From contig NZ_QAJR01000029.1 in the NCBI RefSeq assembly GCF_003852545.1, forward strand, positions 153,103-217,102: a DNA stretch of 64,000 nucleotides. Reading direction: 5' to 3'. Source of the stretch: Acidovorax sp. FJL06 (GTDB lineage: Bacteria > Pseudomonadota > Gammaproteobacteria > Burkholderiales > Burkholderiaceae_C). The position numbers and the translations under genes were made by a program. The notes below the pieces were generated by a model. The model searched no databases and was not told the origin of the DNA. It saw nothing but the letters and a program-made list of their open reading frames with translations. The first letter of the stretch is position 1, and each line of letters begins with the position of its first letter. Of the stretch, positions 50,687 to 58,463 are shown piece after piece.

Positions 50687-51550
50687 TCATAGCAGCACCG
50701 TGCCTTCGATGCAGGTGACGGCGCGGCCACCCACCCACAGCTGGTGGCTGTCGTCCTGGCGGATGTGCACGCGGCCCGCGCGGCCCAGGCATTCGCCCTG
50801 GGCCACCAGGTAGCTGCGGGGGGCCAGGCCGTCGGCAATCAGCCACTCGGCCAGGCCGGCATTGAGGGTGCCGGTCACCGGGTCTTCGGGGTTGCCCATG
50901 GGCGCGGCAAAGGCCCGCACCACGGCGCCCGGCTGGCGGGTGTTGCTGGCCGTGGGGCTGACGTGGATCACGCCCACGTCCTGGCCCAGGTCCTTGAGGC
51001 GCGCGTGGTCGGGGTGCAGGCCCAGCACGGTGTCGGCGCTGTCCAGCAGCAGGCCCAGCCACACGGGGCCGTTGTCGAGCAGCTGTGCGCCCAGAATCTG
51101 CTGCGGGCGCAGGCCCAGGGCGCTGGCGATCAGCGGCACCAGGGCCGGGCTGGGTGCGCTGCGCTTGAGCGGCGGCGCGGCAAACGCCAGGGTGCCATCT
51201 GCCTGCGCGATGCGCACCATGCCCAGCGCGCATTCCTGGATCACCATGCCACTCTGGCGTGGCGCGTTGCCGGTCTGGAGCCAGGCGTGGCAAGTACCCA
51301 GCGTGGGGTGACCCGCAAAGGGCAGCTCGCCGTTGGGGCTGAAGATGCGCAGGCGGTAGTCGGCCCCGGCCGCGCGCCCGGCCTCGGTGGGGGGCTGCAA
51401 AAAGGTGGTTTCCGACAGGTTGGTCCAGGCGGCAAAGCGGCGCATGTCGCTGTCGCTCAGGCCTTCGGCATCCAGCACCACGGCCACGGGGTTGCCGTAG
51501 CCGGGGCGGTCGCTGAAGACGTCGATCTGCTTGAAGGGGCGCTGGTGCAT
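50687..51550 (-). CDS. PhzF-family isomerase, copy 1
   Basis: A PhzF-fold protein of 287 residues. It shares MHQRPFxQxDVF, NLSETTFLQPP, GELPFAGHPTLGTCHAWLQTG and EDPVTGTLNAGLAEWL with the downstream paralogue, indicating a tandem duplication. The catalytic Glu (SETTF) is present in both copies. It lies 12 bases after the glutathione transferase stop codon and 168 bases upstream of copy 2. The substrate is unknown. Confidence 0.9.
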   Translation of the reverse strand: MHQRPFKQIDVFSDRPGYGNPVAVVLDAEGLSDSDMRRFAAWTNLSETTFLQPPTEAGRAAGADYRLRIFSPNGELPFAGHPTLGTCHAWLQTGNAPRQSGMVIQECALGMVRIAQADGTLAFAAPPLKRSAPSPALVPLIASALGLRPQQILGAQLLDNGPVWLGLLLDSADTVLGLHPDHARLKDLGQDVGVIHVSPTASNTRQPGAVVRAFAAPMGNPEDPVTGTLNAGLAEWLIADGLAPRSYLVAQGECLGRAGRVHIRQDDSHQLWVGGRAVTCIEGTVLL

Positions 51551-51562
51551 GGCGGTATGCGG

Positions 51563-52189
51563 TCAGGAGAGGGGTTGGTCCAGTACCCCGCGTGCGCCGG
51601 GGCGGGTGCTGACCAGGTTGTACCACCGCTCCAGGTGGGGACGTGCGGCGCGGTCTTGCGGCAGGCCCCACCAGCGGTGGATTTCGCAGCCCACGGGGAT
51701 GTCGGCCATGGTGAAGCGCTCGCCCGCCATGAAGGGCTGGCGCGCCAGGTGGGCGTCCAGCATCGCCATCAGCGGCTCGGTCAGGGCGACCGAGGCGGCG
51801 ATGAGTGCGTCATTGCGCTGCGCGGCGGGCGTGCGGATCCACTGCAGGAAGGCATCGCGCCCGGCGGGGTTGAGCGTGGTCTGCTGCCAGTCCATCCACT
51901 GCTCGGCGGCAAAGCGCGTGGGCAGGTCTTCGGGGTACAGGCCGCCCGGCGCATGCCGGGCGCACAGGTAGCGCACGATGGGGTTGGACTCCCACAGCGC
52001 CACGCCCGTGTCCTCATCCTCGATCAGCGGCACCAGGCCATTGGGGTTGAGGCCCAGGTAGCGGGCCTCGCGCACGATGCCGAACTTGCCGCCCGCGTCG
52101 GTGCGCTGCAGCGTGATGCCCAGCTCCTGCGCGGCCCACACGACCTTGCGCACGTTGATGGACGACAGGCGGCCCCAGAGCCTCAGCAT
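51563..52189 (-). CDS. Glutathione S-transferase family protein
   Basis: A protein of 208 residues with an N-terminal thioredoxin-like domain (LRLWGRLSSINVRKVVWAAQ; the Ser of SSINV is the likely catalytic residue; NPNGLVPLIED and ESNPIVRYLC contact glutathione) and an all-helical C-terminal domain with FTMADIPVGCEIHRW. The ATG at 52189 lies six bases after the aminotransferase stop codon, so the genes are co-translated. Detoxification or a thiol-dependent step in the pathway are both possible. Confidence 0.92.
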   Translation of the reverse strand: MLRLWGRLSSINVRKVVWAAQELGITLQRTDAGGKFGIVREARYLGLNPNGLVPLIEDEDTGVALWESNPIVRYLCARHAPGGLYPEDLPTRFAAEQWMDWQQTTLNPAGRDAFLQWIRTPAAQRNDALIAASVALTEPLMAMLDAHLARQPFMAGERFTMADIPVGCEIHRWWGLPQDRAARPHLERWYNLVSTRPGARGVLDQPLS

Positions 52190-52195
52190 GCCGGA

Positions 52196-53401
52196 TCAGC
52201 CCTTGTGGCTGCGGATGGCGGCGGCCAGCGCCGCGATGCCGGTGGCGATCTGCTCAACCGTCGAGGTCACGAACGACAGGCGCAGCGTGCGCGGGTCGGC
52301 GTTGTCGGCATAGAAGGCCGCGCCGGGCACAAACGCCACGTTGCGCTCCACGGCCTGGGGCAGCAGCTCGATGGCGCTCATGCCTTCGGGCAGGCGCACC
52401 CACAGGAACATGCCGCCGTCGGGGCGGTTCCAGTGCACGTCCAGGCCCTGCATTTCCTTCGTCAACGCGGCCAGCATGGCCTCGCACTGCTCTTTGTACA
52501 GCGCGCGGATGGTGGGCACATGGCGGTCCAGGAAGCCGTCCTTCATCACCTCGGCCACCAGGCGCTGGTTGTAGCCGGGGGTGTGCAGGTCGGCGGCCTG
52601 CTTGGCCTGCAGCAGCTTGGGGTACACGGCCTTGGGGGCCACCACAAAGCCCAGGCGCAGGCCGGGGGCCAGCACCTTGGAGAACGAGCCCATGTAGATG
52701 CAGCCGTCAGGGTTGCGGGCCGTGAGCGGCTTGGGCGGCGGGTTGTCGAACCACAGGTCGCCGTAGGGGTTGTCTTCCACCAGGGGCAGGTTCAGCTCGG
52801 CAGCGGCCTTCACCAGCGCGGCGCGGCGGGCTTCGCTCATGGTGCGGCCCGTGGGGTTCTGGAAGTTGGGCAGCACGTACAGGAAGCGCGCCTTGTCGGC
52901 ACCGGTGCCCACCTTGGCTTTCAGGTCGTCAATGAGCACACCTTCGTCGTCGCTGGCCACGGCCACCACGCTGGGCTCCATGGGCGTGAAGGCCTGCAGC
53001 GCGCCCAGGTAGGTGGGGGTTTCGACCAGCACGCGGCTGTTTTCGTCGATCAGCACCTTGGCGATCAGGTCCAGCGCCTGCTGCGAGCCGGTGGTGATCA
53101 GGATCTGGTCGGCGTCCACGTCCCAGGGCAAAAAGTCGGCAATCGCCTGGCGCAGCGGGCCGTAGCCTTCGCTCGCTGCGTATTGCAGTGCGCCGGTGCC
53201 GTCGTTGGCCAGCACGGCGGCCGAGGCGGCGGCAAAGGCCGACACCGGGAAGGTCTTGGGCGAGGGCAGGCCACCCGCCAGGCTGATGATGCCGGGCTTC
53301 TCGGTGACCTTGAGGATTTCGCGGATGACCGAGGGGTTCATGCGCTCGGCACGGCGGGCCAGGGTCCAGCTGCTGGTGGATGGAAGGTCGTTCAGTTTCA
53401 C
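52196..53401 (-). CDS. PLP aminotransferase (LysN/2-aminoadipate transaminase-like)
   Basis: A fold-type I class I/II aminotransferase of 401 residues without a DNA-binding domain. The PLP lysine is K242 in MGSFSKVLAPGLRLGF, with VLPNFQNPTGRTMS and VEDNPYGDLWFD upstream. The sequence suits the group including 2-aminoadipate and valine-pyruvate aminotransferases related to the MocR effector domain. The start is a GTG at 53401 preceded by AGGAGA. The gene begins a close run of seven leftward genes; a large inverted repeat lies upstream of it. Confidence 0.92.
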   Translation of the reverse strand: MKLNDLPSTSSWTLARRAERMNPSVIREILKVTEKPGIISLAGGLPSPKTFPVSAFAAASAAVLANDGTGALQYAASEGYGPLRQAIADFLPWDVDADQILITTGSQQALDLIAKVLIDENSRVLVETPTYLGALQAFTPMEPSVVAVASDDEGVLIDDLKAKVGTGADKARFLYVLPNFQNPTGRTMSEARRAALVKAAAELNLPLVEDNPYGDLWFDNPPPKPLTARNPDGCIYMGSFSKVLAPGLRLGFVVAPKAVYPKLLQAKQAADLHTPGYNQRLVAEVMKDGFLDRHVPTIRALYKEQCEAMLAALTKEMQGLDVHWNRPDGGMFLWVRLPEGMSAIELLPQAVERNVAFVPGAAFYADNADPRTLRLSFVTSTVEQIATGIAALAAAIRSHKG

Positions 53402-53493
53402 TCTCGTCTCCTGCGGGCGGCCGCCTGGGCCGCTACGGTTGCAAAGTTGTCGTCAAAAAATGGGTGTGCAGCAGCCCTGGTGGGCGCTGCGGC

Positions 53494-53654
53494 AGAAGGT
53501 GTGAATGAGTCCGGCGTGGCCGAGCGAGCCGCTAAAACGTGCCCCATCAAGGCGCAAAGCGCAGCCATAGCTCGGGCCATGGCGAGTATTGGCAACGCCG
53601 AGGGGGTGCGTTTTAGCGGGACGAGCGGTCATGGCGGGTTCGTTCACACCTTCT
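53494..53654. repeat. Large imperfect inverted repeat (extragenic cruciform-like element)
   Basis: Outer arms AGAAGGTGTGAA (53494-53505) and TTCACACCTTCT (53643-53654) pair perfectly. Middle arms CCGCTAAAACG (53529-53539) and CGTTTTAGCGG (53609-53619) also pair perfectly, and the stretch between them is largely complementary. A central palindrome starts GCCATAGCTCGGGCCATGGC (53564-53583). The element lies between the cupin stop and the aminotransferase start. It fills most of a 252-base gap that has no gene. Confidence 0.8.
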
Positions 53655-53983
53655 TAGTCCACGATGAACAGGGTGGCGCCCTGTGGCGATGTGGACCGAT
53701 GGGGTTCTGCATTGTCCGCCACCTGGTAACTCATGCCCGCTGTCAGGGTGAACTGGCGGCCGTCGGCCAGCTCGGTGTGCAGCGCGCCGCTCAGGCACAG
53801 CAGCACATGGCCTTTGACGCACCAGTGGTCTGACACGTAGCCCGGCGTGTACTCGACCATGCGCACGCGCACATCGCCAAACTGCTGGGTGCGCCAGAAC
53901 GCCTGGCCGGCCTGGGCGGATTTTTCTTCGCGTGGCACGGCGGCCCAGTCGGTGGTGGCAAAAGGAATGTTGTGCATCTTCAT
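53654..53983 (-). CDS. DHCW-motif cupin-fold protein
   Basis: A small cupin of 109 residues. The motif VSDHWCVKGHVLLCLSG (near residues 50-66) fits the DHCW-type cupins, with the His and Cys as likely metal ligands, followed by ELADGRQFTLTAGMSYQVAD. Role unknown; it could be an enzyme or a small-molecule sensor. The ATG at 53983 overlaps the stop of the EamA exporter by four bases (ATGA), so both are co-translated. The stop codon TAA overlaps a large inverted repeat. Confidence 0.85.
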   Translation of the reverse strand: MKMHNIPFATTDWAAVPREEKSAQAGQAFWRTQQFGDVRVRMVEYTPGYVSDHWCVKGHVLLCLSGALHTELADGRQFTLTAGMSYQVADNAEPHRSTSPQGATLFIVD

Positions 53984-54900
53984 GTGGCGGGCCTTTGTGC
54001 GGTGTGGACGGGCATTCTCTTGCCAATGAACACCGTGGCAATCACGGCAACGGCGAACACCAGGGTGACGGCATCGAGGTGCTCGCCCAGCAGCGGCACG
54101 GCAAACAGCAGGCTCAGGAAGGGCTGGATGAGCTGGATTTGGCTGACCCGCACGGCGCCCAGCGCCAGGGCGCGGTACCACGCGAAGAAACCGATCCACA
54201 TCGAGAACAGCGCCACGTACAGGAAGCCCGCCCAGCTCATGGCCGCGATGCGGGATGGCACGGCCGGGGCAAACCACCAGGCCACCGGCAGCGTGAGCGG
54301 CAGGCTGCACACCAGCACCCAGCAGATGACCTGCTCGGCCCCCAGGCGGGGCGTGAGGCGGGCCCCGCCGATGTAGCCCAGGGCGCCCGTGGTCATGGCA
54401 ATGAGCAGGTAGATGTTGGCCGCGCCCAGGTACAGGCCGCCTGCCCGCCACACCATGAAACCCAGCACCAGCCCGCTGCCCAGCACCGCGCAGGCCCAGA
54501 AGCCGGCCGAGGGCCGCTGCCGATACCACAGCGCGCCGAGCAAGGCGGTGGACAGCGGCAGCAGGGCCGTGACCACGGCGCCGTGGGTGCTGGGCACATG
54601 GCGCAGCGCCAGCGCCAGGAACAGCGGGAACCCCACGATCACGCCAAAGGCCGTGATGCCCAGCAGGGGCCACTCGGCCCGGGCCGGCCGGTTCAGCCGC
54701 CCCTGCGCGTGCTGCCACAGCAGGTAGCCGATGGACAGCAGCCCCGCCACGGCGGCACGGCCAAAAGTGACGAACCAGGGCGAGAGCTGGGGCGCATCGG
54801 TGGAGCCCACCGCCAGCCTGGTCATGGGCAGGGTGGCGGCAAACAGCGTGACGCCGACCAGGCCCCAGAGCAGGGCTTCTTTTTCCTGGGCACGGTTCAT
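53980..54900 (-). CDS. EamA/DMT-family exporter
   Basis: A protein of 306 residues with ten hydrophobic helices, made of two EamA repeats (first about 10-145, second about 160-295). Typical elements are LPLSTALLGALWYRQRP and IQPFLSLLFAVPLLGEHLDA. RhtA- and YdcZ-type members export threonine, homoserine or other metabolites. Both ends overlap neighbours by four bases (the LysE stop upstream, the cupin start downstream), showing a tightly coupled operon. Confidence 0.9.
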   Translation of the reverse strand: MNRAQEKEALLWGLVGVTLFAATLPMTRLAVGSTDAPQLSPWFVTFGRAAVAGLLSIGYLLWQHAQGRLNRPARAEWPLLGITAFGVIVGFPLFLALALRHVPSTHGAVVTALLPLSTALLGALWYRQRPSAGFWACAVLGSGLVLGFMVWRAGGLYLGAANIYLLIAMTTGALGYIGGARLTPRLGAEQVICWVLVCSLPLTLPVAWWFAPAVPSRIAAMSWAGFLYVALFSMWIGFFAWYRALALGAVRVSQIQLIQPFLSLLFAVPLLGEHLDAVTLVFAVAVIATVFIGKRMPVHTAQRPAT

Positions 54901-55511
54901 AGCGTGAGCATCCAATAGGCGGTGAGCACCAGCACGAGCGCCAGGGCACGGTTGAACCACAGCAGGCGCTGGCCCTGGGCCAGCCACTGGCGCAGCAGCG
55001 ATCCGACCAGGGCATAGACAAAGTTGCTGGTGAACGCAAACACCACCATCACGCCGCAGATGATGGCCAGGCGCTCGCCCGGGTTGGTGGCGGGCTGCCC
55101 GGCGGCATTGACCACCCAGCCGGCGCTGAGCGTGAGCGCCAGCATCCAGGCCTTGATGTTCACGAACTGCAGGCCCACGCCCTGCCAGAAGGTCACGTTC
55201 AGGCGCGAGGTGTCGATGGCTGTCATCTGGCCCGCACGGCTGAGCTTGAACGCCAGCCAGAGCATGTAGGCCACGCCCAGCAGTGTGACGGCCCAGCGCA
55301 GCGCGGGCACGCCGGTGATGAGGGCGCCCAGGCCCAGGCCGCTGCCCAGCATCAGCAGCGTCCAGCCGGCCGGCACGGCCAGGCAAAAGCGCAGGGCGCG
55401 CTGCAGGCCCAGGTTGGCGGCCAGCGCGGTGGACAAGGTGGTGTTGGGCCCCGGCGAAAAGCTCATGGCGGTGCAAAACAGCAGCAGGGTGGTGAGTTCG
55501 GCGGCGCTCAT
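54897..55511 (-). CDS. LysE/RhtB-family amino acid exporter (first gene of the operon)
   Basis: A 204-residue exporter with about six helices. It has the family start LLFCTAMSFSPGPNTTLSTALAAN (in parts: SFSPGPNTTL) and the middle QGVGLQFVNIKAWMLALTLS. The ATG at 55511 is chosen; an upstream in-frame start at 55568 would include promoter sequence. It is the first gene of the leftward operon and diverges from the MocR regulator, whose likely operators lie between 55569 and 55635. Confidence 0.9.
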   Translation of the reverse strand: MSAAELTTLLLFCTAMSFSPGPNTTLSTALAANLGLQRALRFCLAVPAGWTLLMLGSGLGLGALITGVPALRWAVTLLGVAYMLWLAFKLSRAGQMTAIDTSRLNVTFWQGVGLQFVNIKAWMLALTLSAGWVVNAAGQPATNPGERLAIICGVMVVFAFTSNFVYALVGSLLRQWLAQGQRLLWFNRALALVLVLTAYWMLTL

Positions 55512-55568
55512 GGTGGGGAGTGTTCGGGGCGGACTTGTGGGTTGCGTGGGTTCAATGTAATCTTGCAA

Positions 55569-55635
55569 ACCAATACATCACCAGTACAGTCAGTCAGCGC
55601 AGTGCTGAATCTGTATTGGTTGCGAAGACAATACA
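55569..55635. promoter_or_regulatory. CAATACA repeats in the divergent MocR/LysE promoter
   Basis: ACCAATACA (55569-55577) and TGTATTGGT (55612-55620) are perfect inverted copies. A third CAATACA is at 55629-55635 in direct orientation, and CAGTACA at 55582-55588 is similar. Repeats of this kind in the gap between a mocR-type gene and its target are usual operator sites. Confidence 0.6.
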
Positions 55636-55653
55636 CCGCCCGGGGCCTTTGCC

Positions 55654-57141
55654 ATGCTGATGAAATCCTCCACCCAGTCGCTCACCGAGCAGTTATCGGC
55701 CCGGATCTCCGAGCGCATCCGCAACCGCCTGCTGGCGCCCGGCGCGCGCCTGCCGTCGGTGCGCCAGTGCGCGCAGCAAAACGGGGTGAGCCCGTCCACC
55801 GTGGTGGCGGCCTATGACCAGCTGCTGGCGCAGGGGCTGGTGGAGGCGCGCAAGAACCGGGGCTTTTTTGTGCGCGAAAGTGGCCGTGCCGCCAGCGCGG
55901 CCGAAGACGAGGGCGCCCTCCCTGTGGACCCGGCGCTGGAGAGTGCTGCGGCCAACTGGAGCACGGCCCACTGGTTTGCTGCGCGCGCCGCCGGGCGGGG
56001 TGCGCGCGGGGTGTCGCCCGTCAATGCCACGGCGCTGATCCGGGGCATGTTCCACAAGGTCAGCGACAAGCCGCAGCCCGGCATGGGCGTGTTTCCGCCG
56101 GACTGGCTGGAGTCCACCTTCATGCCTGCGGCCGTGCGCAAGGTGACCAGCTCGCGCGCCCTGCAGGATTTTTCGCTGCAGTACGGCGAGCCGCTGGGCG
56201 ACGCCGGCCTGCGCCGCCTGCTGGCCAAGAAGCTGGCCACGCTCAATGTGCACACCGCGCCCGAGCACATCATCACCACCGTGGGGGCCACGCATGCGCT
56301 CGACATCGTGAGCCGCACCCTGCTGCGCCCGGGCGACCCGGTGATGGTGGAGGAGCCCGGCTGGGCGGTGGAATTTGCGCGCCTGGCCGCCCTGGGCATG
56401 CACATCCTGCCCGTGCCGCGCCGCGCCGACGGGCCCGACCTGGAGGTGATGGCCAAATACTGCGAGGTGCACAAGCCCAAGCTCTACGTGAGCGTGAGCG
56501 TGTTCCACAACCCCACGGGCTACTGCCTCACACCGGGCAGCGCGCACCGCATCCTGCAGCTGGCCAACCAGCACAACTTCCATGTGGTGGAGGACGACAC
56601 CTACAGCCACATCGCGCCCGAGCACGCCACGCGCCTCACGGCGCTCGATGGCCTGCAGCGCACCATCTACGTGAGCGGTTTTGCCAAGATCCTCGCGCCC
56701 AACTGGCGCATCGGCTACCTGGCCGCACCGCCCACGCTGGTGGAGCAATTGCTCGACACCAAGCTGCTGGCCACGCTCACCACCCCCGCGCTGCTGGAAA
56801 AGGCCCTGGCGCTGTGCATCGAGCAGGGCCAGCTGCGCCGCCACGCCGAGCGCATCCGCACCCGGCTGGATGCGGCGCGCGCGCGCAGCGTCAAGCTGGC
56901 GCTGGGCGCGGGTTGCACGTTTGCCGCCGAGCCCGTGGGCCTGTTTGGCTGGGTGGAGACGGGGGTGGACACCGATGCGCTGTCGCAGCGCATGCTGGAC
57001 GAGGGCTACTTGCTCGCGCCCGGTGCGCTGTTCCATGCCGAGCGCAAGCCCAGCACGCTGATGCGCATCAACTTTGCGACCACGCAGGACGCGGCGTTCT
57101 GGCGCATCTTCGAGCGCGTGCGGGCGGAGCAGGGGCGGTGA
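55654..57141 (+). CDS. MocR-family regulator (GntR HTH + aminotransferase-like domain)
   Basis: A regulator of 495 residues. The N-terminal GntR-type winged helix (residues about 8-75) contains PGARLPSVRQCAQQNGVSPS, where the arginine- and serine-rich HTH is visible. The C-terminal part (about 120-490) is a fold-type I aminotransferase domain with the PLP lysine K345 in SGFAKILAPNWRIGYL and VSVFHNPTGYCLTPGS. MocR proteins sense PLP-bound amines or amino acids. The start is at 55654; an ATG two codons later is also possible. It diverges from the LysE-EamA-cupin operon, its likely target. Confidence 0.92.
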   Translation: MLMKSSTQSLTEQLSARISERIRNRLLAPGARLPSVRQCAQQNGVSPSTVVAAYDQLLAQGLVEARKNRGFFVRESGRAASAAEDEGALPVDPALESAAANWSTAHWFAARAAGRGARGVSPVNATALIRGMFHKVSDKPQPGMGVFPPDWLESTFMPAAVRKVTSSRALQDFSLQYGEPLGDAGLRRLLAKKLATLNVHTAPEHIITTVGATHALDIVSRTLLRPGDPVMVEEPGWAVEFARLAALGMHILPVPRRADGPDLEVMAKYCEVHKPKLYVSVSVFHNPTGYCLTPGSAHRILQLANQHNFHVVEDDTYSHIAPEHATRLTALDGLQRTIYVSGFAKILAPNWRIGYLAAPPTLVEQLLDTKLLATLTTPALLEKALALCIEQGQLRRHAERIRTRLDAARARSVKLALGAGCTFAAEPVGLFGWVETGVDTDALSQRMLDEGYLLAPGALFHAERKPSTLMRINFATTQDAAFWRIFERVRAEQGR

Positions 57142-57151
57142 GTAGGGGCGC

Positions 57152-58393
57152 TCAGCGCCCGGCGGGAGGGCGTTCCACTTCCAGATCGGCCAGCACCCGC
57201 AGCAGCGCGCGGTTGACCTCTTCCAGGTCCAGCTCGTAGGTCTCGCACAGCTGGCGGATCGCGCTGGCGTCGTCGGTCTCCAGCGCGCAGGCCATCTGCA
57301 GGCCGCTGGCGTAGGGGCCGGTGCGCAGCACGGTGGCGTCGTAGATGCGCTCGGACAGCGGCAGGCGGCGCAGGATGGTGCCCAGGGGCTCGCCCAGCAG
57401 CTCGTCCAGCTGCGAGAACAGGCCGCACAGGTAGATCTCGCGGCGCAGGTCGTTTTCGATGCCTGCGTCCAGCAGGTGGGCGGTGAGCTGGGCGCGGATC
57501 AGCATGGCGGCACGCACGGGCAGCATGTTGGGGTCGGTGCTGGCGTGGGGCAACTGGTCGGACAGCCAGCGCTTGATGGAGCTGTAGCCCATCATCACCA
57601 GGCCCCGGCGCAGCGAGTCGATGCCGGTGCGCAGGCCCAACGCGGCCGAGTTGGTGTAGACCATGAAGCGGTACGCGAGCAGCGGGTCTTCGCCCATGAT
57701 GTCTTCGAACGTCTCCAGCGACTGCTCGGCGTCGATGGCCTTCATGAGCTTGAAGATCACGGCGTGGGACGGCTGCTGCGGGTGGTGGCGCTGGCTGTAC
57801 AGCACGTCTTCCGACGGCCAGCCCGCCAGGGCCATGGCGTTGCCGTGGTCCAGGCAGTGCTCCATCAGTGCGCGGCTGGCCACGTTTTCGTACATCTGCC
57901 CGGCCAGCACGGGGCTGGCCGCGCGGGCTGGCGCGGCAGGGGCCCCGAGGCGCGCGGGGGTTGCCTGCAGGGCTGCCACGGCATCTTCGGGGCGCAGGGT
58001 CAGCAGGCTGTTGTCAAAGCAGCGCGCCACCTCGGGCTCCGGGAGCTTGCCGGCGTCGCCGCGCCACACCAGCCGCAACCCGCGCTGGTGGGCAGCCTTC
58101 ACGCGCGAATAGATGGCCGAGTCTGACAGCCAGTCGCCGCGCACCTCGATCCAGGGGGCGCCGCGCGGCGCGTGTTCCAGCAGGTCGCACAGCAGCTGGC
58201 GCGTCTGGGCGGAGATCAGCAGGGGCGGCGAGCTGGCGGACCACAGCTCCTGCAGGGTGCGCAGCAGGTGGCCGGCATCGACCACGGCCGTTGCCTCGTT
58301 GTGCGCATACAGCTGGATGCCCGCGAGCTTGCGGGCCCGGTTCCACAAAGGGCGGTAGCCCAGAATCAGGCTGCCAAGGACAGATTGGACCAT
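57152..58393 (-). CDS. HDOD-domain signalling protein (degenerate EAL-HDOD, YuxH type)
   Basis: A protein of 413 residues. The C-terminal half (residues about 190-400) is an HDOD domain, with the pattern MKAIDAEQSLETFEDIMGED, PLLAYRFMVYTNSAALGLRT and LLDAGIENDLRREIYLCGLF. The N-terminal half resembles a reduced EAL domain without the catalytic EAL motif (ILGYRPLWNRARKLAGIQLY). Such proteins act in c-di-GMP and motility control. It starts 70 bases after the flgL stop codon, in line with the flagellar operon, and is convergent with the mocR-type gene. Confidence 0.88.
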   Translation of the reverse strand: MVQSVLGSLILGYRPLWNRARKLAGIQLYAHNEATAVVDAGHLLRTLQELWSASSPPLLISAQTRQLLCDLLEHAPRGAPWIEVRGDWLSDSAIYSRVKAAHQRGLRLVWRGDAGKLPEPEVARCFDNSLLTLRPEDAVAALQATPARLGAPAAPARAASPVLAGQMYENVASRALMEHCLDHGNAMALAGWPSEDVLYSQRHHPQQPSHAVIFKLMKAIDAEQSLETFEDIMGEDPLLAYRFMVYTNSAALGLRTGIDSLRRGLVMMGYSSIKRWLSDQLPHASTDPNMLPVRAAMLIRAQLTAHLLDAGIENDLRREIYLCGLFSQLDELLGEPLGTILRRLPLSERIYDATVLRTGPYASGLQMACALETDDASAIRQLCETYELDLEEVNRALLRVLADLEVERPPAGR

Positions 58394-58463
58394 GTGCTCT
58401 CAGGCGTTGTCTCGTCGTTGGGGGCTCTCCCCGCCTGGGCTGTGCGGCGTGGGAAAACCCGCT

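Noticed and set aside
53453-53647. Short minus-strand frames in the gap between cupin and aminotransferase genes
   Set aside because: They lie inside the large inverted repeat, whose pairing explains the sequence.
50744-53833. 1029-codon plus-strand frame opposite the PhzF, GST and aminotransferase genes
   Set aside because: It runs antisense across four recognised genes with intact motifs.
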